Counted from the stretch's first letter, positions 19,779 through 29,508 are shown. The stretch: DNA of 64,000 bases from Bordetella petrii (GCA_017745595.1 WMBV01000020.1:60235-124234); one strand, 5' to 3'. A program made the numbers and translations. Notes: a model not told the origin generated them from the letters alone.

Positions 19779-21151
19779 GCGCGGCCGGCATGGACAAGGC
19801 GCGCCGGGACGATGCCGCGGTCCTGGACCATTGGGCAAGTTTCGCGGCCGGGCTGCGCGCGCGGGACCTGCCCGCCGAGGTTGTGGGCAAGGCCAAGCTT
19901 TGCCTGATCGATTCGCTGTCGGGCAGCCTGACCGTGGGAGCGATGCTGGAAGATCGCTGCGCGCTGGCGCTCGCCGAGCAGCGTGGCGCGGCGGGGCGGG
20001 CAACCGTTATCGGCACCGGGGTCATGACCTCGCCGTCGGACGCCGCCTTCGTCAATGCCGTGGCGGCGGCCAACACGTCGCGCAGCGACACGCATCCGGC
20101 CACCGCCAGCCACCCCGGCACGGTCGTGGTGCCCGCTGCGCTGGCCCTGGCCGAGGCTCGCCGGCGCGATGGCAGCGCGCTCATCGAGGCCGTGGTCGCG
20201 GGCTACGAGATCATGTGCCGGCTGGGGCTGGCGCTGATCACGCCGGAATTCGCGGCGATCTTCCGGCCCACGGGCATGATCGCGCCCACCGCCGCGGCCA
20301 TCGCCGCCGGCCGCGCCGCCGGCGCGGAACCCGTCGCGCTGCGCCACGCCGCCAGCCTGGCCACGCACACGGCGTCGGGCTTGAACGAATGGGCCAACTG
20401 CGGCACTTCTGAATTGCCCTATCACTCCGGCTTTGCCGCCCGCAACGGCGTGGATTGCGCGCTGCTGGCCGAGGCAGGCACGGTGTCGGCGCCCACCATC
20501 ATCGAGGGCAGGGCCGGCCTGCTGGCCGGGTATGGCGCGCTCGGGCGGGCCGCCGCGCTGACCGCCGGCCTGGGCCGGGAATTCCACATCCTGGATGTGA
20601 TCCACAAGCCGGCGCCCGCCTGCGTGTTTGTACAGACGCCGAGCCAGGTGGCGTTCCAGCTGGTGCAAGACGGCGTGACAGCCGAGGACATCGAGGCAAT
20701 CGAAATCCGCGTGTCGCGCGGCGCGGCCATGTACCCGGGTTGCGACAGCCCGGGGCCGGTGACCGACCGGCAGGCGGCCAAACTGAGCATTCAGTTCGCC
20801 GTGGCGTCGGTGCTGGCGGCGGGCGGCATTTTCGACGCCAACTGGCGCGATTTCGAAGGCGGGCGGGCCAATGCGCTGGCCGCGCGCTGTAAAGTGGTGA
20901 TCGACGAGGCGCTGACCGCCGCCTTTCCGGCCCAGGGCTGCCACATCGCCGCGCGCTTGCGCGACGGCAGGGTGGCGAGGGCGGGCCAGGCCGACTTCAT
21001 GGCCATGGCGGACGGCGATGTGGTCGAGCGCTACGCGCGCCTGGCGGCGGCCAGGCTGGGCGAAGAACGCAGCACCCGCGCGGTGGAACTGATCGAACGC
21101 CTCGAGACGCTGGACGACGTCGGTGAACTGACCGCCTGCCTGCGCCTTTGA
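19775..21151 (+). CDS. MmgE/PrpD family protein
   Basis: 458 residues. Family members are dehydratases or isomerases of tricarboxylate-like substrates (2-methylcitrate dehydratase PrpD, cis-aconitate decarboxylase, iminodisuccinate epimerase). The signature ANTSRSDTHPATASHPGTVV near residues 103-122 and the helical domain with IFRPTGMIAPTAAAIAAGRA are characteristic. Translationally coupled to the Bug gene (ATGA). With the CoA ligase and thiolase it suggests breakdown of a branched or polycarboxylic acid, but the substrate cannot be read from the sequence. Confidence 0.85.
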   Translation: MSAAGMDKARRDDAAVLDHWASFAAGLRARDLPAEVVGKAKLCLIDSLSGSLTVGAMLEDRCALALAEQRGAAGRATVIGTGVMTSPSDAAFVNAVAAANTSRSDTHPATASHPGTVVVPAALALAEARRRDGSALIEAVVAGYEIMCRLGLALITPEFAAIFRPTGMIAPTAAAIAAGRAAGAEPVALRHAASLATHTASGLNEWANCGTSELPYHSGFAARNGVDCALLAEAGTVSAPTIIEGRAGLLAGYGALGRAAALTAGLGREFHILDVIHKPAPACVFVQTPSQVAFQLVQDGVTAEDIEAIEIRVSRGAAMYPGCDSPGPVTDRQAAKLSIQFAVASVLAAGGIFDANWRDFEGGRANALAARCKVVIDEALTAAFPAQGCHIAARLRDGRVARAGQADFMAMADGDVVERYARLAAARLGEERSTRAVELIERLETLDDVGELTACLRL

Positions 21152-21271
21152 TTCATTCTTCTTGAGTGGCCCTGCGCGGCCCCGGCGGCGCCCGCCGGCG
21201 CGAGATGTGTGTCATGATCGGCGCGGCGCCATGCCTGGGTGCGGGCTTCGGCCATCATAAGGAGCATTGCC

Positions 21272-22210
21272 ATGTCGATCCGTTTCGACCTTACGGACAT
21301 GCAGTTGTTCATCAACATCGGTGATTGCTCCAGCCTGACCCGGGGCGCGGAAAAATCGCACTTGTCGGCCTCCGCGGCCAGCATCCGAATCAAGAACCTG
21401 GAAGACGGCTTCCGTACCCGGCTGCTCTATCGCACAAACCAGGGTGTGACGCTGACACCCGCCGGCGAGGCGCTGAAGCAGCACGCGCACACAATGATGG
21501 CCCAGGCCGAGCGAGTCCATGCCGACATGCAGCATTTCGAGCGTGGCGCGAAGGGGCGGATCCGGATCATGGGAAACACCACCTCGATGGCCGATGTGAT
21601 GCCCGCGGTGCTCGGGCGCTTCTTGCCGACCCATCCGGACGTGGATATCGAAGTGCGCGAGCGGCTGAGCCACCAGATCGTCAAGGCGGTTGCCGAAGGG
21701 ACGGTGGATCTCGGCGTGGTGGGGGGGCGTCCGGCCTGCGACAATCTGCAGTTTCTGCCCTGCCGCGAGGACAACCTGGCGCTGATCGTGCCGCAAGGCC
21801 ATCCGCTGGACGACCAGGCCGAGGTGGCCTTCATCGACACCCTGGAATACTGCTATGTCGGCCTGTCGGAATGGAGCGCGATCCATTCTTTTTTGGTGAG
21901 TGCCGCCGCGAGCGTAGGCAGGCCCTTCCGGTTCCGCGCCGAAGTCGGCAATTTCGACAGTGTTTGCCGGCTGGTGGAAGCGAACGTGGGAATCGGCGTA
22001 ATCGCCCGGTCGGTGGCCGAGACCAGTGCCCTGACCCGCAAGATCTCGGTGATTCGGCTGACCGACAGCTGGGCCACCCGCCGGCTGCACGTCTGCATGC
22101 GCAATATCGACGACCTGGAACCCTTTGCGCGGGAGCTGGTGGACATGTTCGTCGATGAAACAGCCAATGAGCGGCGGGATTCTGTTGGGCCCGTTGCCGT
22201 GCCCGGCTGA
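21272..22210 (+). CDS. LysR-family transcriptional regulator
   Basis: 312 residues from the ATG at 21272 (AAGGAG 10 bases upstream). N-terminal HTH: LFINIGDCSSLTRGAEKSHL and SASAASIRIKNLED; then the effector domain (GRIRIMGNTTSMADVMPAVL). The sequence resembles the LysR gene at 30240 (both have SAASIRIKNLE/LPAVSNRVRNLE and the AHEL/PQGHPL loop), suggesting a common ancestor. It stands between the MmgE/PrpD operon and the convergent aldolase/ABC operon, so either may be its target. Confidence 0.88.
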   Translation: MSIRFDLTDMQLFINIGDCSSLTRGAEKSHLSASAASIRIKNLEDGFRTRLLYRTNQGVTLTPAGEALKQHAHTMMAQAERVHADMQHFERGAKGRIRIMGNTTSMADVMPAVLGRFLPTHPDVDIEVRERLSHQIVKAVAEGTVDLGVVGGRPACDNLQFLPCREDNLALIVPQGHPLDDQAEVAFIDTLEYCYVGLSEWSAIHSFLVSAAASVGRPFRFRAEVGNFDSVCRLVEANVGIGVIARSVAETSALTRKISVIRLTDSWATRRLHVCMRNIDDLEPFARELVDMFVDETANERRDSVGPVAVPG

Positions 22211-22265
22211 TATGGCCAGGCATGCGGGGTCGCAGCGTGCCGCCGCGCATTGCACAATGCCGTAG

Positions 22266-23075
22266 TCAATCGAGTCCCAGGTCTGCCCGCACGCGAGGCA
22301 GAAACTCCATCAGGGCCACCTGGAGCAAGAACTGGGCGCCCTGCATCATGATGAAGTTGAAGCCGGCTTCGTGCAGCCGCTTCACACGCTGGCGCATTTC
22401 GTCCAGCGTATAAGCGTAGCTGGTGTTGGCGCCCAGCATGATGCCGCGCTGGCGCGCTTTTTTCACTGCCTTGCCAACCAGTTCCCACAGTTCCGGCGCG
22501 TCGAAGTTCGGCTTCTTGGCATTGCCGCCCAGCACTTTGCTCAGGTCGGTCATGGCGAAGAAGAACATCTTGAGATCGGGGTGGTCGAGTATCTTGTCGA
22601 AATCGTCGATAGCCCCCTGGCTTTCCATATGGGGAATGATATAGGTGGACGCGGCCATTTCGTCGGTGCGCGCGGCCCATTCGCGTCCGTCGAACGGGTG
22701 CACCCACAGGGCGCGGCGGTGCCAGTCTTTGGCGATCTCCAGGGCCTCCGTGATTTCTTGCAGGCCGGAGTGCGAAATCAGCACGTATTCGGCACCGATC
22801 CCTTGCAGGCGCGAGAGGTCCACGCCGATGCGCGCGTCGTAGCCGTGCCACGGGTTGCTGTGCATGCGCACCACCGGCGTAATGCCCGACGCCTCGCAAG
22901 TGCGGATCATGTTCTGCACGTCGCGGAAATCCATGCCGGTGAACATCATGTCGATCATGATCCAGTCCAGGCCCATGTGCGCGCACAGCTCGACGGTCTC
23001 CGGGTCGTTGGCCCAGACACCCAGCGCGGTCCGGCCGGATTTCATGGTGTCCATAAGATGATTTCTCGGTTTCAT
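22266..23075 (-). CDS. HpcH/HpaI-family aldolase
   Basis: 269 residues, a class II (metal-dependent) aldolase of the 4-hydroxy-2-oxoheptanedioate / 2-keto-3-deoxy-L-rhamnonate group, which cleaves 4-hydroxy-2-oxoacids into pyruvate and an aldehyde. Visible family elements: LGVWANDPETVELCAHMGLD, WIMIDMMFTGMDFRDVQNM, VVRMHSNPWHGYD, and IIPHMESQGAIDDFDKI with the metal-binding Glu. It is larger and more divergent than HpaI. Start at 23075 with GGAGAAAG upstream. Last gene of the leftward ABC transporter operon, hence a likely catabolic partner of the imported compound. Confidence 0.8.
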   Translation of the reverse strand: MKPRNHLMDTMKSGRTALGVWANDPETVELCAHMGLDWIMIDMMFTGMDFRDVQNMIRTCEASGITPVVRMHSNPWHGYDARIGVDLSRLQGIGAEYVLISHSGLQEITEALEIAKDWHRRALWVHPFDGREWAARTDEMAASTYIIPHMESQGAIDDFDKILDHPDLKMFFFAMTDLSKVLGGNAKKPNFDAPELWELVGKAVKKARQRGIMLGANTSYAYTLDEMRQRVKRLHEAGFNFIMMQGAQFLLQVALMEFLPRVRADLGLD

Positions 23076-23136
23076 TGCACTTTCTCCGTTTGGTGATTCC
23101 CGCCATATGCGGTCGACAAAAATGAGGTGATAGGCG

Positions 23137-24879
23137 TCAGGCGGGAGTCAGCGGGCGTAGCGAGCGCGGTGCCATGCGGCTGCGCAAGACCAGCTTGAAC
23201 GCGGCCATGAATACCAGGCCGACCGCCATCTGCAGTAGCGAATAACTGGCCAGCTTCGAGAAGTCGCCCACGTTCCACGCCTCGAACGCCAGCACGGAAA
23301 ATGTGCGGTTCTGGGCCGTGTAGAGCACCACCACCATGGATAGCTCGGTCATGAAGAAGCTGAACAGCAGCATCCAGGCCGCGACGATGCTCGGCAGAAT
23401 CAGCGGTAGCGTGATGTGCGTGAAGGTGCGCAGCGGGCCGTATCCGCAGAGGCGCCCGCTTTCTTCCAGCTCGGGATGAACCTGGGTCAGGCTGGCGGAA
23501 ATGGAGCGCACCGCATAGGCAGTGAAGCGGCCCACGAAGGCCAGGATGATGATGAGCATAGTGCCGTAGACGGGTAGCGGCACGCCGATCCAGACCAGCA
23601 TGAATCCCACGCCGAAGGCGATGCCGGGAACCGAAATCGGCAGCAGCACCAGGTATTCGAGCAGGGCGCGGCCCGGTACGCGGGTGCGCACCACCATCCA
23701 CGAAATCAAGATGCCTATTACGGTGGCGGCCGTGGCCGAAAACACCGATATGGTCACGCTGTTGCGCAGGGTGAACCAGACGTCGTCGGTGGACAGGGCA
23801 CCGATCATATTGGCAAGGCTGTATTGCCCCGACCAGGTGTACTGGGAGAGCGCGGCCGCGACCAGGACGGCGATGGGAGCCAGGATCGTGCCCGCGATGT
23901 AGATCAGCGCCAGGCCGCCGGTCAGCCAGCGCCAGGCACCCAGGCCGAGCAGGGCGGGGCGGAAGCCCTTGCCGCTGACCGTGGTGTACGAACGGCCTTT
24001 CAGTACCGCGCGCTGCAGCCAGGTGGCCAGGCTGGACAGCAGCAGCAGGTAGATGGCGAGCACCGCCATCACGCCGTAGGCCGGCGGCACTTCTTGCGAA
24101 CTGATCCAGATGCGCGAAGTCAGCATCAGGATCTGCCGCGACCAGCCCAGCACGACCGGCGTGCCGAATAAACCCAGCGCGATCGTGAAGGCCAGCGCCG
24201 CGCCCGACAGGATGGCCGGCGCCAGTAGCGGCGCGGTGATGCGGCGGGCGGTCTGCAGCCGGGTCAGGCCGCTTACCTGGGCGGCCTCTTCCAGGCTGGG
24301 ATCCATGCTGCGCAGGCTGGCCGCCACGATCATCATCACGTACGGCGCCAGGTACAGCCCGATCACCAACAGAATGCCCACCATGCTGTAGACATCGAGC
24401 ATGCCCGGCAGCCCGGCGGACGCGAGCAGGCGGTTCATGATGCCGCTGCGCGGCGCCGCCAGCAGCGACCAGGCCACCGCGCCAACGAAGGGCGGAATGA
24501 AGATAGGCAGCTGGCACACCCATTCCAGCACGGACCGGCCCGCCGTGTTCGTGCGCACGAATAGCCAGGCCAGCACGATGCCGATGGCGGTGGCGACCAA
24601 CGAGGCGCCCAGCGACACCAGCAGCGTGTTCCACAGGGCGGTCCAGTAGATGCCGCCGCCCAGCACCGCCTCGAAGTAGCGGCTGGTGAAGCGCATGGCA
24701 TCGCCATCGAGGTCGACCACCGAGCGATACAGGATGGCGGCCAGCGGCGCGATGATCAGCGCGGCCACGAATACGGCCAGCAGCGCCATATACAGCATCA
24801 TGGGCAGCTTCTGCCACAGCGCGGCGCTGGAGGCGGCCCCGGCGGATCCAGGCGAGGGCCGGGCGGCATGGGTAAGCAT
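23137..24879 (-). CDS. ABC transporter permease, duplicated FbpB-type
   Basis: 580-residue inner-membrane permease containing two BPD_transp_1 domains in one chain, as in FbpB/PhnV-type systems for Fe(III), 2-aminoethylphosphonate or putrescine. The first EAA-like loop is SLEEAAQVSGLTRLQTARRI; the second is HPELEESGRLCGYGPLRTFT. About twelve helices. Start at 24879, three bases after the stop of the ATPase gene. Acts with the ATPase and the binding protein encoded just upstream. Confidence 0.9.
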   Translation of the reverse strand: MLTHAARPSPGSAGAASSAALWQKLPMMLYMALLAVFVAALIIAPLAAILYRSVVDLDGDAMRFTSRYFEAVLGGGIYWTALWNTLLVSLGASLVATAIGIVLAWLFVRTNTAGRSVLEWVCQLPIFIPPFVGAVAWSLLAAPRSGIMNRLLASAGLPGMLDVYSMVGILLVIGLYLAPYVMMIVAASLRSMDPSLEEAAQVSGLTRLQTARRITAPLLAPAILSGAALAFTIALGLFGTPVVLGWSRQILMLTSRIWISSQEVPPAYGVMAVLAIYLLLLSSLATWLQRAVLKGRSYTTVSGKGFRPALLGLGAWRWLTGGLALIYIAGTILAPIAVLVAAALSQYTWSGQYSLANMIGALSTDDVWFTLRNSVTISVFSATAATVIGILISWMVVRTRVPGRALLEYLVLLPISVPGIAFGVGFMLVWIGVPLPVYGTMLIIILAFVGRFTAYAVRSISASLTQVHPELEESGRLCGYGPLRTFTHITLPLILPSIVAAWMLLFSFFMTELSMVVVLYTAQNRTFSVLAFEAWNVGDFSKLASYSLLQMAVGLVFMAAFKLVLRSRMAPRSLRPLTPA

Positions 24880-24882
24880 GAG

Positions 24883-25947
24883 CTACTCCCGCACCACTCT
24901 GATGTCGCCGGCGCGCACCGCCAGCCCTACCAATTCGCCCGGCCGCAGCAACTCGCCGTCCAGTTGCACCGCGAGCATGCTGCCGGCATCGGTTCCGACG
25001 CGGTATTCGGTGCGGTCGCCGACAAAGCTGGCCTGCTCGATGCGGCCGCGAAGCGCGCCGGGTTGGGCGGCATCGACCAGGCGCCACTTTTCAGGCCGGA
25101 TGCATAGCCGCGAACCCGTTGCCGGCCGGTCGGGCAGCTCGGTGCGCAGCACGGCCCCGCCGGGCAGCACGACCTCGGACGCGCCGTCCGAGGCCCGCCA
25201 GTCGAAGTTGTCGATCAGGTTGGCGCGGCCCAGGAATTCGGCGGCGTAGCCGCTGGCGGGATGGTCATACATGTCCTTGGGCGCACCCTTCTGTATCACG
25301 GTGCCGTTGCGGTACAGGTAGAGGGTATCGGCGATGGACATGGCCTCTTCCTGGTCGTGCGTGACGAACAGGATGGTGCGCCCCAGCCGCTTCTGCAGGT
25401 CGCGGATCTCGGAGCGCATGGCCACCCGCAACCTGGCGTCCAGGTTGCTGAGCGGCTCGTCCATCAGGATGACGGGCGATTCCGAAACAATGCAGCGCGC
25501 CAGGGCGACGCGCTGCTGCTGCCCGCCCGAGAGCTGCGTCGCGCTGCGCCCGGCGTAGGCATCCAGGCCCACCAGTTGCAGCGTATTCGTCACCGCCCGG
25601 CGGATCGACTGCTTATCGGCGCCGGCCGCTCGCAGTGGCAGGCTGACGTTATCGAACACCGACATGTGCGGCCAAATGGCGTACGACTGGAACACCATCG
25701 AGATGTTGCGGCGTTCCGGGGCCACCCACACGCCCGGCCGATCCTGGTAGACCACGCGGCCGTCGATCTCGATGCGGCCGCCCGAGGGGCGCTCCAGGCC
25801 GGCGACGCAGCGCAGCGTCGTGGTCTTGCCGCAACCGCTGGGGCCGAGCAGCACCGAGATGCGCGCCTGCTCGAAGGTCTCGGTCACGCCGTGCAGGACG
25901 CGATTGGGCCCGAACGTCTTTTCCAGACCCTGGATGAGAATAGACAT
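24883..25947 (-). CDS. ABC transporter ATP-binding protein (FbpC/PotA-like)
   Basis: 354 residues. Walker A LLGPSGCGKTTTLR, Q-loop FQSYAIWPHMSVFDN, signature LSGGQQQRVALARC, Walker B VILMDEPLSNLD, H-loop VTHDQEEAMSIAD. A C-terminal TOBE/MalK-like regulatory domain follows (SRLCIRPEKWRLVD onwards). Start at ATG 25947; a longer in-frame extension upstream lacks family similarity and would run into the binding-protein gene. Energises the neighbouring permease. Confidence 0.92.
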   Translation of the reverse strand: MSILIQGLEKTFGPNRVLHGVTETFEQARISVLLGPSGCGKTTTLRCVAGLERPSGGRIEIDGRVVYQDRPGVWVAPERRNISMVFQSYAIWPHMSVFDNVSLPLRAAGADKQSIRRAVTNTLQLVGLDAYAGRSATQLSGGQQQRVALARCIVSESPVILMDEPLSNLDARLRVAMRSEIRDLQKRLGRTILFVTHDQEEAMSIADTLYLYRNGTVIQKGAPKDMYDHPASGYAAEFLGRANLIDNFDWRASDGASEVVLPGGAVLRTELPDRPATGSRLCIRPEKWRLVDAAQPGALRGRIEQASFVGDRTEYRVGTDAGSMLAVQLDGELLRPGELVGLAVRAGDIRVVRE

Positions 25948-25981
25948 GGATAACCTGCCTGAGGATGCTTGTGCCTGGAGG

Positions 25982-27031
25982 CTATTGGATGCCGGTTGCG
26001 CGCTTCCACATGCCGATGAGTTTTTCCTGGTCGCGCAGCGCCGCGGAGATGTCCAGCGGCAGTGTCTTGACGGATCCCAGGTCGGGCATGCCGCGCGGCG
26101 GGGCGGCGCCCTTGCGCATGGCGTATTCGTTGGCCTTCTGGACGATGTCTTGCACATCGCTCATCATGAAGTCGACGAACAGGCGGGCGGCCGCGGAATG
26201 CGGTGCGTCTTTCAGCACCGCCACCGAAAATGGCGAGGCCACGGTGCCCGACTTCGGCACGGCGAATTCGAGTGGCGCGCCCTTGGCCACCGCGCCGCTG
26301 TAGTGGTTGTTCACCACGTAGAACATCAGCGGTTTTTCGCCCGACAACAGCTTGGAAAGGCCCGCCGGCGTGGTGGGAGCCAGTTCCGCGCCGGACTTGA
26401 CCAGCCCCTGGTAGATCGCCATGGTCTTTTCCTCGCCGAAGTTCTGGTAAAGCGCGGCGAGCAGCGAGAAGGCGGCGGAGGACGTGCGCGGGTCGTAGTA
26501 CGTGATAAGGCCTTGCCATTCCGGCTTGGGGTTGGCGAAGTCAAACCAATCCTGCGGCGGCTGCACGCCATTCAGATAGGCCTTGTTAGAGGCGATGCCG
26601 AGGATCAGCTGCTTGACTCGCAGGTAGTCCTTGCCCGCCGGCGCGGCGGATTCCGGAAAGTTCTTCAGCTCGGGAGAACGGTAGGGCTCGAGCAGCCCCT
26701 CGTCCTGCATGCGGGTCAGCACGTCTTCGAGCGAGAAAAAGACGTCGGCCGCCTGCTTGTGCGCGCCGCGCTCGGTGACGTGGCGGTTATAGATCTGCCA
26801 GCAGCCCGCCAGGTAAGAGCTGACCTGAATGCCGGGATAGCGCTTCTTGAAGGCCTCGAGGTAGACCGGGGTCTGGGGTGGGTCGCAGCCGTATACCACC
26901 AGGCTGCCTTCTTTCTTGGCCGCGGCTTCGAGCTGCGGGTCGGCGGCCCAGGCGGGGCGGCCGGCGGCCACGAACAGCGATATCAGCAACAGCAGGGCGC
27001 GCACGCCTCCGTTCGACAGGAACGCAATCAT
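25982..27031 (-). CDS. ABC transporter periplasmic substrate-binding protein (Fe3+/phosphonate type)
   Basis: 349 residues, signal peptide about 1-29 (cleavage after AWA), family SBP type 2 (ferric/thiamin/AEP group). Characteristic segments: AAAKKEGSLVVYGCDPPQTP, FKKRYPGIQVS, and SGAVAKGAPLEFAVPKSGTV. The classical ferric-binding tyrosine pair near the C-terminus is not obvious, so an organic or phosphonate ligand is as likely as iron. First gene of the operon; GGAGGAGACC precedes the ATG. The 288-bp region to the next rightward gene holds the divergent promoters. Confidence 0.85.
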   Translation of the reverse strand: MIAFLSNGGVRALLLLISLFVAAGRPAWAADPQLEAAAKKEGSLVVYGCDPPQTPVYLEAFKKRYPGIQVSSYLAGCWQIYNRHVTERGAHKQAADVFFSLEDVLTRMQDEGLLEPYRSPELKNFPESAAPAGKDYLRVKQLILGIASNKAYLNGVQPPQDWFDFANPKPEWQGLITYYDPRTSSAAFSLLAALYQNFGEEKTMAIYQGLVKSGAELAPTTPAGLSKLLSGEKPLMFYVVNNHYSGAVAKGAPLEFAVPKSGTVASPFSVAVLKDAPHSAAARLFVDFMMSDVQDIVQKANEYAMRKGAAPPRGMPDLGSVKTLPLDISAALRDQEKLIGMWKRATGIQ

Positions 27032-27319
27032 GGTCTCCTCCGATAGGTGTCGTCAACCGCCGATGTTTCTCGACGTGGACCCAGTATGGCCGTAGCGGTT
27101 TGCGCGCGGAATTTGAAATTGCACAACGCGGCGTTAGCGGAACGCTAATTTCGCAGGCGCAGCTTCGTGGCGTAGCGCCGGGCGCGATAGTGTCCGAGCG
27201 GTCTGAATCGAGCGATATCTTGAATAACGCATGGCTTAACCAGCGGTTAAGGAAATGTCAATAGTCCTTGGCCGAGCTTGCCCCTACCATCCTTTGAAAA
27301 TAACTCTGGGGCGAGACAG

Positions 27320-28294
27320 ATGAAGTGGATGAAAATGCTGCTGGGGGCATTCGTGTCCCTGGCCAGTTGCTGCGGTTTCGCGCAGCCTTCCGTTGCGGCC
27401 TTTCCCGACCAGCCGGTTCGTATCGTCGTCGGCTTTCCGCCCGGAGGCGGCGCGGATATCGTCGCCCGCATATACGGAGAGAAACTCGGCCAGATCTGGA
27501 ACCAGCCCGTCATTATCGAGAACCGCGCGGGGGCGGCGGGCGTGATCGCCACCGATTACGTGGCCCGCGCCGATCCGGACGGATATACCTTGCTGATGGA
27601 TACGCTGGGCATCCGCTCGGTCAATCCGCTGTTGTACTCGATGAAAACCGATCCCAATCGGGACTTGACGCCTGTCAGCGAGATTACGGCGGTGTCGTTT
27701 CTGTTGGTGGTGAATCCCGCGCTGCCCGTGCACAGTGTCGAAGAACTGATCGCCCTGGCCAAGCGCAAGCCCAACCAGATCAATTATTCCTCTTCCGGAC
27801 TCGGAGGAGGGCCACACCTGGCCGCCGCGTTGTTCGATCAGATGGCGGGCGTGGAATTGATGCATATCCCTTTCAAGGGAAGCGGGCCCAGTTATTCGGC
27901 GCTGCTTGCCAACCAGGTGTCCGTGACGTTCGACAGCGTGCTGCAGGGACTGCCTTATGTGCGGTCGGGAAAACTGAGGGCGCTCGCCGTGTTGGGCAAG
28001 AAGCGGTCCGATTTGCTTCCGTCCGTGCCGACGATGGAGGAGGCGGGAGGCAAAGGATACGACTTCACGAACTGGTTCGGGTTGTCGGCGCCCGCGGGAA
28101 CGCCGAAAGCCGTCATAGATCGTCTCAATGAGGCAGTCCGGCAGGCCCAGGCCGATCCGGGCCTGCGCGACAGGTTGGAGAAAATGGGTGCTGAAGTGAC
28201 CGTGACGACCCCCGAGCAGTACGCCGCCCTGATCCGGGCCGAAAACGCGAAATGGGCGAAGGTGATCGAGGAGGCGGGAATTCGTGCCGAGTAG
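27320..28294 (+). CDS. Bug-family (TctC-type) periplasmic substrate-binding protein
   Basis: 324 residues. Signal peptide about 1-27 (MKWMKMLLGAFVSLASCCGF, cleavage after VAA). Motifs FPDQPVRIVVGFPPGGGADI, VIIENRAGAAGVIATDYV, ADPDGYTLLMDTL and MHIPFKGSGPSYSALLANQV. Start at ATG 27320; the frame opens earlier with TTG but without a signal-peptide pattern. The stop overlaps the start of the lactonase gene by 11 bases, so the two are co-translated. Confidence 0.9.
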   Translation: MKWMKMLLGAFVSLASCCGFAQPSVAAFPDQPVRIVVGFPPGGGADIVARIYGEKLGQIWNQPVIIENRAGAAGVIATDYVARADPDGYTLLMDTLGIRSVNPLLYSMKTDPNRDLTPVSEITAVSFLLVVNPALPVHSVEELIALAKRKPNQINYSSSGLGGGPHLAAALFDQMAGVELMHIPFKGSGPSYSALLANQVSVTFDSVLQGLPYVRSGKLRALAVLGKKRSDLLPSVPTMEEAGGKGYDFTNWFGLSAPAGTPKAVIDRLNEAVRQAQADPGLRDRLEKMGAEVTVTTPEQYAALIRAENAKWAKVIEEAGIRAE

Positions 28295-29501
28295 CTTTGA
28301 GAACTGGCGCCGGGCGCCAGGCGGCTCGGCCGCCACCACGGTTATTTATGCAAGCCTGGGCAGGAACCTGTTTCGCTACGAACTCGATGTCGGGTCTTGC
28401 CGGCTGAGTCTGCGCGAGCCGGTCGAGCTTCCGGACACGGTGCAGTATGCCTGGCCGCACCCGGACAAACCCTATTTATACGTGGTGTCGAGCAAGGACT
28501 GTCCGCGGGGCGGCACCGGGGTGGGCCACCATCTCACGGCGTTTTATATAGACCCGCGAGATGGGGGATTGACGCAGATAGGCAGGCCGGCGCCGCTGCG
28601 GCATCGCCCGATCCACATGAGCCTGGATCGAGCCGGAAACTTTGCGCTGATCGCGTACGCGAACCCCAGCGCCGTGTCGGTGCATGGCCTGCGCGACGAC
28701 GGCTCCATCGGAGCGGAAATACCGCAAGCCGCGGATCTCGAGACCGGGATTTATCCGCACCAGATCCTGGCGATGCCGGGCAATAAGACGGTGGTGCTGG
28801 TATGCCGGGGCTACAACGCCGAAGGGGGCCGGCCGGAAGAACCCGGCGCACTGCAGTTCTTCACGTTGCGTGCCGATGGGCAGCTGGTGCCCAAGGCGGT
28901 GGTGGCGCCAAATGGCGGCTTGGGCTTCGGGCCCCGGCATCTGGACTTTCATCCCCATCGACCGTGGGTATATGTATCGCTCGAACGCCAAAGCGCGCTG
29001 CAGCTGTTCGCGATCGGGCCGGATGGCGCCTTGGCAGCAGCCGCGGATCACTCGGCCGGCTATTTAAGGTATCCCGACAAGGTGTTCCCGCGTCAAATGG
29101 GAGGCACGGTTCACGTGCATCCCAATGGCCGGTTCGTCTATGCGGTCAATCGCCCGGACCAGACGGCGCAGACTGACGGTAAACAAGTTCTTCAGGGCGG
29201 GGAAAACAGTCTCGTGGTCTTTTCCATCGATCAGAAGACAGGAGAGCTCGCGCTGCTTCAGCACATCGATCCTCTTACCATTCATGTGCGAACCTTTACC
29301 ATCGATGCAACGGGCCAGACGCTGGTGGCGGCCGGAATCTTGCCGCTATGGGTGGATGACGACGCCGGCCTGCGCTATGTGCCGGCGGCACTGTCCACGT
29401 TCCGTATCGGACAGGACGGGCGATTGGCCTTTGTCGAAAAGCACGACATACCCACGCACACCGAACCCCAATGGTGGATGGGTTCGGCGCACCGGGTCTG
29501 A
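28284..29501 (+). CDS. Lactonase-family beta-propeller protein (6-phosphogluconolactonase/CMLE-like)
   Basis: 405 residues of the PF10282-type seven-bladed propeller: members hydrolyse 6-phosphogluconolactone or cycloisomerise carboxymuconate. Repeating blade ends are visible: PDKPYLYVVSSKD, RAGNFALIAYANPSAVSVHG, FHPHRPWVYVSLERQSALQLF, VHPNGRFVYAVNRPDQ. No signal peptide. GTG start at 28284 with GGAGGCGGG upstream inside the Bug gene. Its neighbour on the other strand is muconolactone-isomerase-like, so a muconate/lactone route is suggested (inference). Confidence 0.82.
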   Translation: MPSSFENWRRAPGGSAATTVIYASLGRNLFRYELDVGSCRLSLREPVELPDTVQYAWPHPDKPYLYVVSSKDCPRGGTGVGHHLTAFYIDPRDGGLTQIGRPAPLRHRPIHMSLDRAGNFALIAYANPSAVSVHGLRDDGSIGAEIPQAADLETGIYPHQILAMPGNKTVVLVCRGYNAEGGRPEEPGALQFFTLRADGQLVPKAVVAPNGGLGFGPRHLDFHPHRPWVYVSLERQSALQLFAIGPDGALAAAADHSAGYLRYPDKVFPRQMGGTVHVHPNGRFVYAVNRPDQTAQTDGKQVLQGGENSLVVFSIDQKTGELALLQHIDPLTIHVRTFTIDATGQTLVAAGILPLWVDDDAGLRYVPAALSTFRIGQDGRLAFVEKHDIPTHTEPQWWMGSAHRV

Positions 29502-29508
29502 GTATGGA

